Program-made: the position numbers and the translations under genes
In this document: piece by piece, positions 18,224 to 27,308 of the stretch
Numbering within the stretch: position 1 is the first letter of the stretch
Layout: every line of letters begins with the position of its first letter
NCBI RefSeq assembly: GCF_017876795.1
Contig: NZ_JAGIOR010000002.1
Coordinates: 310,001 to 374,000, forward strand
Length of the DNA: 64,000 bases
Direction: 5' to 3'
Source: Rhizobium leguminosarum
GTDB lineage: Bacteria > Pseudomonadota > Alphaproteobacteria > Rhizobiales > Rhizobiaceae
The notes under the pieces: generated by a model
Databases searched by the model: none
Seen by the model: the letters and a program-made list of their open reading frames with translations, nothing else
Told to the model about the DNA's origin: nothing

Positions 18224-18754
18224 GTACTTATCTCGCCTGCAAAACACCCTTAAACGGATGCCAGTCCAATGCCTTGACGCTGTTCGGCCGCGGACGACAG
18301 GTCCGAAGCCGCATCGCTAGTGTGCAGCCTGGCGAAGCCTTGAGGAAGGTGGAGGCCGTTTGCTTTGCCTCATCATTATTGATGAGGTGGGGGCGGGGCC
18401 TCAGCCTAATCGGGCAGGAGCACATCTCCCGCGCCGCGCAGCGGTATCATCCCGGAACATCAAAGGTTTGCACGGAGGAATAGGCGCGCTGGCCGAGGAG
18501 GGCGGCGACCGGCTGCGGCGCGGGACCGTGATCGGGCCAGATTGAAGATGCCGCAATTCCAATAGCCTTTGCCATCGCCCGAAGTCCAGTGCGCGGCTTC
18601 CTGTCGCGGCAACACGGCCGCTTGCCCAAAGGATGCCGTCCGTAGAGCGAAAGGCGTAGGATATAGTCTGCTGTTTTTCGACTATACTTGGGAGCTTCGT
18701 ATTTAAGCGATCCTCATAGATTCGATCCTATTAATTTCGCGAGAGGTTTCTGTC
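18224..18754. promoter_or_regulatory. Divergent intergenic region with an 8-base-arm palindrome
   Basis: About 530 bases between the ExoF-like gene (-) and the first giant gene (+), without a supported gene. CCTCATCA (18368-18375) and TGATGAGG (18380-18387) form a perfect inverted repeat around TTAT, well placed for an operator or hairpin. A GAGAGG ribosome site (18741-18746) precedes ATG 18755, in an A+T-rich stretch (18660-18745) that likely carries its promoter. Confidence 0.45.
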
Positions 18755-21700
18755 ATGTATCGCAACGCTCGCCGGTGGACTTCGCGCTCACTCCTGGTGG
18801 ATTCGTTGGTTACCCGATGGTTGACCGTCGGTGGAAAGGAATGGCCGCGCAAGCCTGCCGGAAAGCACGGGGATGGTGCTCAACTGGCGGCAGCGGTGCA
18901 AACCGCGGATGGAAACAAGCAGGGCACCCTTGTCGACGATCCCCATAGGGACGCGGCGCTCAACGAGCATGATGCTAGGCAGAGCGGGGGCGTGAATGGC
19001 GACGCGGACGGTCGGGCCGACAACAGCCCCGCAACGCCGCCTTTGCCTGACGCTTTCACAATCAATCGCGAATTGGGAGAGCGCAGCGGTGATGTGACCC
19101 GGTCCGTGCTGTCCGTTCAGACGCCGGGTTTTGTTCATTTCGCGCCGGATGCGGGCAGAGCTGCGTTCGGGGCCGCGCCGTCCCTTCCGCGCACCTACGC
19201 TGGAATAAGCTCCATAGGCGACGATCCTCTGGCTTCGTACCTGCCGCAAGGCTCTGCGCCGACAGCTTCCGGGCCAGCCTCCGCCACCGTGGCGGCTGAG
19301 CGTACGCACTCGGGCAATGTCGTCATTCTCGAATCGGCGCCGTCAGGGCAGTCGACCGCGCAACATGCCGGAGCGAATGCGCTGGCGTTTGGCATGCCCT
19401 TTGGCGTGTGCGGGTGCGGCTACTATACCTCCCCCACGCGGATTCTCGACTGGGCCCATGGCGGCGCCTTGCTTCAACAGGATGGTCAGCTGCCAGGAAC
19501 AAGGCTGACCGAGGGGCCAGACTACGTAGAGACGATCAAGAAGGCCATCGGAGCCTCGGTCAGCGACCCGCTTCTCGATCGTAGCCTGTCCCCTCTCTCG
19601 GGCTGGAACGGAACCGCCACGTGGACAGGATCAACGGCCTTGAACGGATCGTTGCCAGGCGGCGGAGAAATGGGAACGGGAACCGGCACCAAGGGTAAAG
19701 CCGTCCTTTCCGGCTCGGTGACGACGCCACCTCAACCTTCCGCGCAGCGGTCGTTGGCAACGCAAGATCTAGCGGCCGCCGCGGCGGCGAGCAACCCGAT
19801 CGTGCTGGAAAACCAGAAGCAGGGCAATCCGGAGAGCGAGTGGGGCATCGACACTGCCAGCACCAACATCGAAGGGTTTGCGACCGACATCAGCGTCGAC
19901 AACGGCAATACGATCAGCTTCAAGATCAATACCAATTCCACCAACTACCGGATCGATATTTATCGGCTCGGCTACTATGGCGGCATGGGCGCCCGCAAGG
20001 TCACGACCATTCAGCATACCGGATTGCAGACGCAGCCCAATCCGCTGCGCAATGCCACGACCGGCACTGTTGACGCCGGCAACTGGGCCGTCTCGGCGTC
20101 CTGGACCGTGCCTGACGATGCCGTCTCAGGCGTCTATATCGCCAAGCTCGTGCGTCAGGACGGCACCTTCGGCGAAAATCAAATCCCGTTCATCGTGCGC
20201 GATGACGCCAGCCACAGCGACATCGTCTTCCAGACCTCAGACGAGACCTGGCAAGCTTACAACGGCTGGGGTGGCGCAAACTTCTATGGCGGCAACGGCC
20301 CGGCGACGGGGCAGGGGGCAGGCCGCGCCTATGCGCTCAGCTACAACAGGCCGATTGCGACCCGCGACGGGGTCGGCACCTATGCCGGCCCGCAGGACTA
20401 TTTGTTCGGCGCCGAATATGCAGGCATCTACTGGCTGGAACAGAACGGCTATGACGTCTCCTATCTCTCAGGCATCGACGTAGACCGCTATGGCAGCCTG
20501 TTGCTCAATCACAAGACCTATGTCGATGCCGGGCACGACGAATACTGGTCGGGACAGCAGAGGACCAATGTCGAAGCCGCACGCGATGCGGGCGTCAACC
20601 TGATGTTCTGGAGCGGTAACGAGGTCTACTGGCGTACCCGTTGGGGCAATGCCTACAGCGCCGACGGAACGCCTTATCGCACCCTGATCTCCTACAAGGA
20701 GACATGGGGCCCTCCGGGTACCAGCCTCGATCCTTCCAACGAATGGACAGGCACCTTCCGCGACCCGCGCCTTAGCCCGCCTGCTATCGGCGGCGACAAT
20801 CCTGAGAACTCGCTGACCGGCCAATTGTTCAAGGTCGACGACGTCGGCGGCAATCTTGGCGCGATCAAGGTTGCCTATGATGATGCCAACCTGCGCTTCT
20901 GGCGCAATACGAGCGTCGCAAACCTTCAGCCCGGCCAGACGGCAACGCTCACCAAGAATTATCTTGGCTACGAGTGGGATGAAGCGCCTGACAATGGCTT
21001 CGACCCGGCCGGGCTCGTAAAGCTGTCGTCGACAACACTGCCGGTCAGCACCTACTTGCTCGACTACGGAAACACGACCGGCGATGCGACCGCGACCCAC
21101 AATCTGACCCTCTATCGCGCGCCCAGCGGTGCGCTGGTATTCGGTGCCGGTACGGTCTATTGGACATGGGGCCTGAGCGACAATCACGATAACGAGGCGA
21201 CCGCCACCGATCCTCGCGTGCAGCAGGCAATGGTCAATCTGCTTGCCGATATGGGCATTCAGCCGGGGACACTGCAATCCGGGCTTACCGCCGCGACCGC
21301 TTCGTCGGACCATGTTGCGCCGACCTCCGTCATCACGGTACCCGCCACGGTGGCCGCCAATTCAACCGTGACGATTTCAGGCACAGCTGCCGATACGGGC
21401 GGCGGGGTCATCGCCAGCGTCGAGGTTTCGACCGACAACGGTGCGAGCTGGCATCCGGCGACCGGCGACGAGAACTGGACCTACACATGGACGCCGGCGA
21501 TTGCTGGCACCTATACGATCCGGTCGCGGGCGGTGGACGACAGCATCAACCTCGAAACACCCTCGGCGGGGCGAACTGTCACCGTCACCGGACCGACCTT
21601 TACATCACTCTTCGGTGGCGCGACACCGGCCGTGGTCAACACCAACGATACTGCAGCCGTCGAACTCGGGGTCAAATTCCAGTCCTCCGTAGCGGGCACG

Positions 21701-24700
21701 GTCAGCGGCATCCGGTTTTACAAGAGCAGCCTGGATACGGGCACACATACCGGGTCGCTCTGGTCAAGCACGGGTACGCGCCTTGCGACCCTCACCTTCA
21801 CCAACGAGACTGCCAGCGGTTGGCAGAGTGCTACTTTCACGAGCCCGGTGACGTTGACAGCCGGGCAGACCTATACGGCATCTTACCATACGAATGTCGG
21901 CAACTATTCGACGACCGCCAACTACTTCCTCTCCAATGTGACGAGTGGCCCGCTGACGGCGCCGGCAAGCGGCAACGGCGTCTATGGCTATGGCAACAGC
22001 GCGTTCCCGACGGGCAGCTTCGACCAGACGAACTACTGGGTCGATGTGATGTTCAACCCCTCGAATGCAAACAACACGACGCCGACGGCAGTTGCCGATG
22101 CGGGGGATGCGACCGAGAAGGGCGGTGTGGCCAATGGTTCGGGCGGCGTGGTTGCCAGCGGCAACGTGCTGACCAACGACACCGATCCGGATGCCGGCGA
22201 CACTAAGACGGTGACCGCAGTCAAGTTCGGTGCGACGTCGGGCACGCTCGGCTCGGCGCTGAACGGCACCTATGGGAGTCTCGTGCTCAATGCATCGGGT
22301 GCCTATAGTTATGCGATCAACGAGAGCAATGCCGCCGTCCAGGCGCTGCGCCTGTCGACCAACACGCTGAACGATATCTTCAGCTATACGATGCGTGACA
22401 CCGCAGGCGCCACCGCCACGGCGAACCTGACCGTCACCATCCATGGCGCCAACGACGCACCGGTGCTCGCCGTCCAGACGACGACCCAGAACGCCGCCGT
22501 CGGCTCCGCCTTCTCCTACGTGCTGCCGACCACAACCTTCACCGATGTCGACAGCGGCGAGACGCTGGCCTACGCGGCAACGTCTGCCGACGGCACCGCA
22601 CTTCCCGCCTGGTTGAGCTTCAATACCTCGACGCGCACCTTCTCCGGCACGCCGACGGCAGGCGGCACCTATGGCGTCAAGGTCACGGCAACAGACCTTG
22701 GCGGCCTTGCCGCCAACGAGACCTTCAACATCGCCGTGTCGGTTCCCGGCAACACGACGCCGACGGCGGTCGCAGATGCGGGGGATGCGACCGAGAAGGG
22801 TGGTGTGGCCAACGGTTCGGGCGGCGCGGCTGCCAGCGGCAACGTGCTGACCAACGACACCGATCCGGATTCCGGCGACACCAAGACGGTGACGGCGGTC
22901 AAGTTCGGCGCGACGTCGGGCACGCTCGGCTCGGCGCTGAACGGCACCTATGGCAGTCTCGTGCTCAATGCATCGGGCGCTTATACCTATGCGATCAACG
23001 AGACCAATACCGCCGTGCAGGCGCTGCGCCTGTCGACCAACACGCTGAACGATGTCTTCAGCTACACGATGCGCGACACGGCAGGCACCACCGCCACGGC
23101 AAATCTGACCATCACCATCCATGGCGCCAACGACGCACCGGTGCTCGCCGTCCAGACGACGACCCAGAACGCCACCGTCGGTTCCGCCTTCTCCTATGTG
23201 CTGCCGACGACAACCTTCACCGATGTCGACAGCGGCGAGACGCTGACCTATTCGGCAACGGCCGCCGACGGCACCGCATTGCCTGCCTGGCTCTCCTTCA
23301 ATACCTCGACGCGCACCTTCTCCGGCACGCCGACGGCAGCAGGCACTTACGGCGTCAAGGTCACGGCAACCGATATCGGCGGCCTTGCGGCCAACGAGAC
23401 CTTCAACATCGCCGCCGCGGCAGGGCCGTCGACCTACAGCCTGTTTTCCGCCTCCAGCACGCCGGCCCAGACGAACCTCAACGACGGCCAGCAGCTCGAA
23501 CTCGGCGTCAAGTTCACCTCGAACGTCGCCGGCGACATTACCGGCATCAGGTTCTACCGCAACGCCAACGACAACGGCCAGAACGTCGTCGACCTGTGGA
23601 GCTCCACAGGCACCAAGCTTGCCACCGCCACCTTCACCAACACCACGGCGAGCGGCTGGCAGACAATGAACTTCGCAACGCCCTTCACCATTGCCGCCAA
23701 CACAACCTATGTCGCCTCCTATCACACAACAGGCGCATACGTGGCGACCGCCAATTTCTTTACGACCGCCGTCACCAGTGGCCCGTTGACGGCGCCAGCC
23801 AGCGGCAACGGCGTCTACCGCTATGGCGGCTCTGCCACCGCTGGCATTTTCCCGAATGCCACGTTCGGTGCTTCCAATTATTGGGCCGATGTGGTCTTCC
23901 GTCCCTCGAATGCAAACAACACGACGCCGACGGCAGTTGCCGATGCGGGGGATGCGACCGAGAAGGGCGGTGTGGCCAATGGTTCGGGCGGCGTGGTTGC
24001 CAGCGGCAACGTGCTGACCAACGACACCGATCCGGATGCCGGCGACACTAAGACGGTGACCGCAGTCAAGTTCGGTGCGACGTCGGGCACGCTCGGCTCG
24101 GCGCTGAACGGCACCTATGGGAGTCTCGTGCTCAATGCATCGGGTGCCTATAGTTATGCGATCAACGAGAGCAATGCCGCCGTCCAGGCGCTGCGCCTGT
24201 CGACCAACACGCTGAACGATATCTTCAGCTATACGATGCGTGACACCGCAGGCGCCACCGCCACGGCGAACCTGACCGTCACCATCCATGGCGCCAACGA
24301 CGCACCGGTGCTCGCCGTCCAGACGACGACCCAGAACGCCGCCGTCGGCTCCGCCTTCTCCTACGTGCTGCCGACCACAACCTTCACCGATGTCGACAGC
24401 GGCGAGACGCTGGCCTACGCGGCAACGTCTGCCGACGGCACCGCACTTCCCGCCTGGTTGAGCTTCAATACCTCGACGCGCACCTTCTCCGGCACGCCGA
24501 CGGCAGGCGGCACCTATGGCGTCAAGGTCACGGCAACAGACCTTGGCGGCCTTGCCGCCAACGAGACCTTCAACATCGCCGTGTCGGTTCCCGGCAACAC
24601 GACGCCGACGGCGGTCGCAGATGCGGGGGATGCGACCGAGAAGGGTGGTGTGGCCAACGGTTCGGGCGGCGCGGCTGCCAGCGGCAACGTGCTGACCAAC

Positions 24701-25765
24701 GACACCGATCCGGATTCCGGCGACACCAAGACGGTGACGGCGGTCAAGTTCGGCGCGACGTCGGGCACGCTCGGCTCGGCGCTGAACGGCACCTATGGCA
24801 GTCTCGTGCTCAATGCATCGGGCGCTTATACCTATGCGATCAACGAGACCAATACCGCCGTGCAGGCGCTGCGCCTGTCGACCAACACGCTGAACGATGT
24901 CTTCAGCTACACGATGCGCGACACGGCAGGCACCACCGCCACGGCAAATCTGACCATCACCATCCATGGCGCCAACGACGCACCGGTGCTCGCCGTCCAG
25001 ACGACGACCCAGAACGCCACCGTCGGTTCCGCCTTCTCCTATGTGCTGCCGACGACAACCTTCACCGATGTCGACAGCGGCGAGACGCTGACCTATTCGG
25101 CAACGGCCGCCGACGGCACCGCATTGCCTGCCTGGCTCTCCTTCAATACCTCGACGCGCACCTTCTCCGGCACGCCGACGGCAGCAGGCACTTACGGCGT
25201 CAAGGTCACGGCAACAGATATCGGCGGTCTCTCGGCTAACGAGACCTTCAATATCGCCGCCGCGGCAGGGCCATCGACCTACAGCCTGTTTCCCGCCTCC
25301 AGCACGCCGGCCCAGACGAACCTCAACGACGGCCAGCAGCTCGAACTCGGCGTCAAGTTCACCTCGAACGTCGCCGGCGACATTACCGGCATCAGGTTCT
25401 ACCGCAACGCCAACGACAACGGCCAGAACGTCGTCGACCTGTGGAGCTCCACAGGCACCAAGCTTGCCACCGCCACCTTCACCAACACCACGGCGAGCGG
25501 CTGGCAGACAATGAACTTCGCAACGCCCTTCACCATTGCCGCCAACACAACCTATGTCGCCTCCTATCACACAACAGGCGCATACGTGGCGACCGACAGC
25601 TTCTATACGACCGCCGTCACCAGCGGCCCGTTGACGGCACCGGCCAGCGGCAACGGCCTCTATTCCTATGGCGGCTCCGCCACGACAGGTCTCTTCCCGA
25701 CCAGCACCTTCAATTCAGCGAATTACTATGCCGATGTGGTCTTCCGGCCGCAGCTTGCCGCGTGA
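18755..25765 (+). CDS. Giant repeat protein: dimethylformamidase-like domain, Ig, three DUF4082, four VCBS/CADG units
   Basis: A 2336-residue protein, probably exported by the type I system encoded downstream. The first 346 residues are low-complexity with no classical signal peptide. Residues about 347-840 match the N,N-dimethylformamidase beta-subunit-like family: LENQKQGNPESEWG, YRIDIYRLGYYGG, GHDEYWS (593-599), SGNEVYW (620-626). An Ig-like domain (about 853-945, SVEVSTDNGASWHPA) follows. Then come DUF4082-1 (948-1105), two VCBS plus dystroglycan-type units of 226 residues, DUF4082-2 (1558-1717), the same pair again, and DUF4082-3 up to the end (VVFRPQLAA). There are no GGxGxD RTX repeats. 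It is likely a secreted or surface protein; whether the enzyme-like domain is active is unknown. Confidence 0.85.
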   Translation: MYRNARRWTSRSLLVDSLVTRWLTVGGKEWPRKPAGKHGDGAQLAAAVQTADGNKQGTLVDDPHRDAALNEHDARQSGGVNGDADGRADNSPATPPLPDAFTINRELGERSGDVTRSVLSVQTPGFVHFAPDAGRAAFGAAPSLPRTYAGISSIGDDPLASYLPQGSAPTASGPASATVAAERTHSGNVVILESAPSGQSTAQHAGANALAFGMPFGVCGCGYYTSPTRILDWAHGGALLQQDGQLPGTRLTEGPDYVETIKKAIGASVSDPLLDRSLSPLSGWNGTATWTGSTALNGSLPGGGEMGTGTGTKGKAVLSGSVTTPPQPSAQRSLATQDLAAAAAASNPIVLENQKQGNPESEWGIDTASTNIEGFATDISVDNGNTISFKINTNSTNYRIDIYRLGYYGGMGARKVTTIQHTGLQTQPNPLRNATTGTVDAGNWAVSASWTVPDDAVSGVYIAKLVRQDGTFGENQIPFIVRDDASHSDIVFQTSDETWQAYNGWGGANFYGGNGPATGQGAGRAYALSYNRPIATRDGVGTYAGPQDYLFGAEYAGIYWLEQNGYDVSYLSGIDVDRYGSLLLNHKTYVDAGHDEYWSGQQRTNVEAARDAGVNLMFWSGNEVYWRTRWGNAYSADGTPYRTLISYKETWGPPGTSLDPSNEWTGTFRDPRLSPPAIGGDNPENSLTGQLFKVDDVGGNLGAIKVAYDDANLRFWRNTSVANLQPGQTATLTKNYLGYEWDEAPDNGFDPAGLVKLSSTTLPVSTYLLDYGNTTGDATATHNLTLYRAPSGALVFGAGTVYWTWGLSDNHDNEATATDPRVQQAMVNLLADMGIQPGTLQSGLTAATASSDHVAPTSVITVPATVAANSTVTISGTAADTGGGVIASVEVSTDNGASWHPATGDENWTYTWTPAIAGTYTIRSRAVDDSINLETPSAGRTVTVTGPTFTSLFGGATPAVVNTNDTAAVELGVKFQSSVAGTVSGIRFYKSSLDTGTHTGSLWSSTGTRLATLTFTNETASGWQSATFTSPVTLTAGQTYTASYHTNVGNYSTTANYFLSNVTSGPLTAPASGNGVYGYGNSAFPTGSFDQTNYWVDVMFNPSNANNTTPTAVADAGDATEKGGVANGSGGVVASGNVLTNDTDPDAGDTKTVTAVKFGATSGTLGSALNGTYGSLVLNASGAYSYAINESNAAVQALRLSTNTLNDIFSYTMRDTAGATATANLTVTIHGANDAPVLAVQTTTQNAAVGSAFSYVLPTTTFTDVDSGETLAYAATSADGTALPAWLSFNTSTRTFSGTPTAGGTYGVKVTATDLGGLAANETFNIAVSVPGNTTPTAVADAGDATEKGGVANGSGGAAASGNVLTNDTDPDSGDTKTVTAVKFGATSGTLGSALNGTYGSLVLNASGAYTYAINETNTAVQALRLSTNTLNDVFSYTMRDTAGTTATANLTITIHGANDAPVLAVQTTTQNATVGSAFSYVLPTTTFTDVDSGETLTYSATAADGTALPAWLSFNTSTRTFSGTPTAAGTYGVKVTATDIGGLAANETFNIAAAAGPSTYSLFSASSTPAQTNLNDGQQLELGVKFTSNVAGDITGIRFYRNANDNGQNVVDLWSSTGTKLATATFTNTTASGWQTMNFATPFTIAANTTYVASYHTTGAYVATANFFTTAVTSGPLTAPASGNGVYRYGGSATAGIFPNATFGASNYWADVVFRPSNANNTTPTAVADAGDATEKGGVANGSGGVVASGNVLTNDTDPDAGDTKTVTAVKFGATSGTLGSALNGTYGSLVLNASGAYSYAINESNAAVQALRLSTNTLNDIFSYTMRDTAGATATANLTVTIHGANDAPVLAVQTTTQNAAVGSAFSYVLPTTTFTDVDSGETLAYAATSADGTALPAWLSFNTSTRTFSGTPTAGGTYGVKVTATDLGGLAANETFNIAVSVPGNTTPTAVADAGDATEKGGVANGSGGAAASGNVLTNDTDPDSGDTKTVTAVKFGATSGTLGSALNGTYGSLVLNASGAYTYAINETNTAVQALRLSTNTLNDVFSYTMRDTAGTTATANLTITIHGANDAPVLAVQTTTQNATVGSAFSYVLPTTTFTDVDSGETLTYSATAADGTALPAWLSFNTSTRTFSGTPTAAGTYGVKVTATDIGGLSANETFNIAAAAGPSTYSLFPASSTPAQTNLNDGQQLELGVKFTSNVAGDITGIRFYRNANDNGQNVVDLWSSTGTKLATATFTNTTASGWQTMNFATPFTIAANTTYVASYHTTGAYVATDSFYTTAVTSGPLTAPASGNGLYSYGGSATTGLFPTSTFNSANYYADVVFRPQLAA
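22061..25750 (+). repeat. Tandem 1845-bp coding duplication (two copies)
   Basis: Copy 1 spans 22061-23905 and copy 2 spans 23906-25750, a period of 1845 bases (615 codons). Each copy holds two 226-codon VCBS/CADG units (offset 678 bases) and one DUF4082 domain. Where I compared them, the copies looked identical at the base level, including silent positions, over roughly the first 1.3 kb (first differences seen near 23390/25235). They stay very similar after that and diverge at the final DUF4082 end. This indicates a recent duplication or gene conversion. Confidence 0.9.
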
Positions 25766-25867
25766 AGCATCGGAGGAGGTTGGGAACGGAGTTGGAATGA
25801 GACTCATACGACGCAAATGCCGGCTGCGGCGACGGTCACTCCGAATATCCCCAATCGAGGGATCCCG

Positions 25868-27052
25868 ATGAACAGGATCGAGCGCCTGCCAGTAACGGTG
25901 CTCGCCGGTTTTCTTGGCGCTGGCAAGACGACGCTTCTCAGTCACGTCCTGAACCATCGCGAGGGCCTGCGTGTCGCGGTCATCGTCAACGACATGAGCG
26001 AAGTCAACATTGACGCCAGTCTCATCCGAGACGGCGGCTGCAACCTGTCACATACGACGGAGGCATTGGTCGAGCTCAGCAATGGCTGCATATGCTGCAC
26101 CCTGCGCAACGACCTGTTGACGGAAGTGCGGCGACTGGCCGAAGAGGGGCGATACGACTATCTGCTGATCGAAGGGACTGGCATTGCCGAGCCACTCCCT
26201 ATTGCGGCCACCTTTTCCTTCCGCGACGAGAACGGTGTTTCGCTTTCCGATTTTGCCAACCTGGACACAATGGTCACCGTGGTCGACGCTGCGAACCTGC
26301 TGGCCGACTATAGCAGCGCCGATCTGCTGGCCGACCGCGGCCTGCAACGGGATGGTGAGGATCGGCGCACCCTCATTGACCTGCTCGTCGATCAGATCGA
26401 GTTTGCCGATGTTGTGGTGATCAACAAGATCTCTGATGTGAGCGAAGAGATGCGCGCGGAAGTCCGAAAGACGGTTACCGCACTCAATCCGGATGCGCGT
26501 CAGGTGGAGACGGATTTCGGCGGGCTTTCCCTGGCAACCGTCCTCAATACGGGCCTCTTCGATGAAGCAAAGGCCGCCGCGCATCCCTTGTGGCACAAGG
26601 AACTCTATAGCCCCGGCGACCATGTCCCGGAAACCGAGGAATACGGGGTATCGAGCTTTGTCTATCGCACGAGGCGTCCCTTCGATCCGAAGCGGTTTCG
26701 AGCATTTCTGGACGAGCCCTGGCCGGGGGTCATTCGCGCCAAGGGCCACTTCTGGCTTGCTACCCGCCCGCGTCACGTCGGCCTGATCTCAGCTGCCGGG
26801 GTGCAACGGCGCTGCGAACCCATGGGGCTTTGGTGGGCAGCCGTCCCCCGACAAGACTGGCCAAGCCATCCACAGTTTCGTCAGCATCTTGAGAGCCGGT
26901 GGGACAGCGCTTGGGGCGACCGTCGGCAGGAATTGGTTTTTATCGGTGTTGATATGGACGAGCCAGGCGTGCGGACCGCACTGGATGGATGCCTCGCCAG
27001 CGCCGATCCGCGAGACTGGGCCGCCCTAGAAGATCCGTTTCCGGCCTGGTAG
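25868..27052 (+). CDS. CobW/COG0523 G3E-family GTPase (metallochaperone-like), copy 1
   Basis: A 394-residue cytoplasmic GTPase. ATG 25868 has GAGGG just upstream; an earlier in-frame start adds 17 unrelated residues. The Walker A motif is FLGAGKTT (about 11-18), the Mg-binding region is NDMSEVNID, the metal-binding CxCC motif lies in [12 protein letters not shown], Walker B is [11 protein letters not shown], and the guanine motif is VVINK. The C-terminal CobW_C domain includes GVSSFVYRTRRPFDP and [12 protein letters not shown]. The family uses GTP to deliver Zn, Co, Ni or possibly Fe to client proteins. No His-rich metal loop is seen. It follows the first giant gene by about 100 bases, and a close paralog follows the second giant gene, so it may act on them. 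Confidence 0.9.
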   Translation: MNRIERLPVTVLAGFLGAGKTTLLSHVLNHREGLRVAVIVNDMSEVNIDASLIRDGGCNLSHTTEALVELSNGCICCTLRNDLLTEVRRLAEEGRYDYLLIEGTGIAEPLPIAATFSFRDENGVSLSDFANLDTMVTVVDAANLLADYSSADLLADRGLQRDGEDRRTLIDLLVDQIEFADVVVINKISDVSEEMRAEVRKTVTALNPDARQVETDFGGLSLATVLNTGLFDEAKAAAHPLWHKELYSPGDHVPETEEYGVSSFVYRTRRPFDPKRFRAFLDEPWPGVIRAKGHFWLATRPRHVGLISAAGVQRRCEPMGLWWAAVPRQDWPSHPQFRQHLESRWDSAWGDRRQELVFIGVDMDEPGVRTALDGCLASADPRDWAALEDPFPAW

Positions 27053-27308
27053 CACGGGGCGGCGCAGGGCCACGCTGGAGTTTGCCAGCCTGACCAGCCG
27101 GACTGGCGAAACGATACCGAACCAGAATTCCTTTTCAATCAGCGTCCGGCAGTAGCCGTGGACAGCTTTGGGGCTATCTGCCGGTATGCGTTGAGGGTCA
27201 TCCCATGGGAGTAGGGGATACCTCCCTCATACCCCGGATTGCTGTCGTACGTTCCTTTAGCAAAGGTGCCAGAATGAACGTCTTGCTAACCGGTCGAAGT
27301 GCCGGCCG

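Noticed and set aside
21764..25570. Long minus-strand frame of 1268 codons opposite the first giant gene
   Set aside because: It is low-complexity Arg/Gly/Val-rich, repeats in step with the duplication on the + strand, and matches no family. It is a shadow caused by GC-rich codon use.
22061..25750. Could the regular repeats be a CRISPR array or satellite?
   Set aside because: The period is 678 and 1845 bases, in frame, coding for VCBS/CADG and DUF4082 domains. No short direct repeats with unique spacers are seen.
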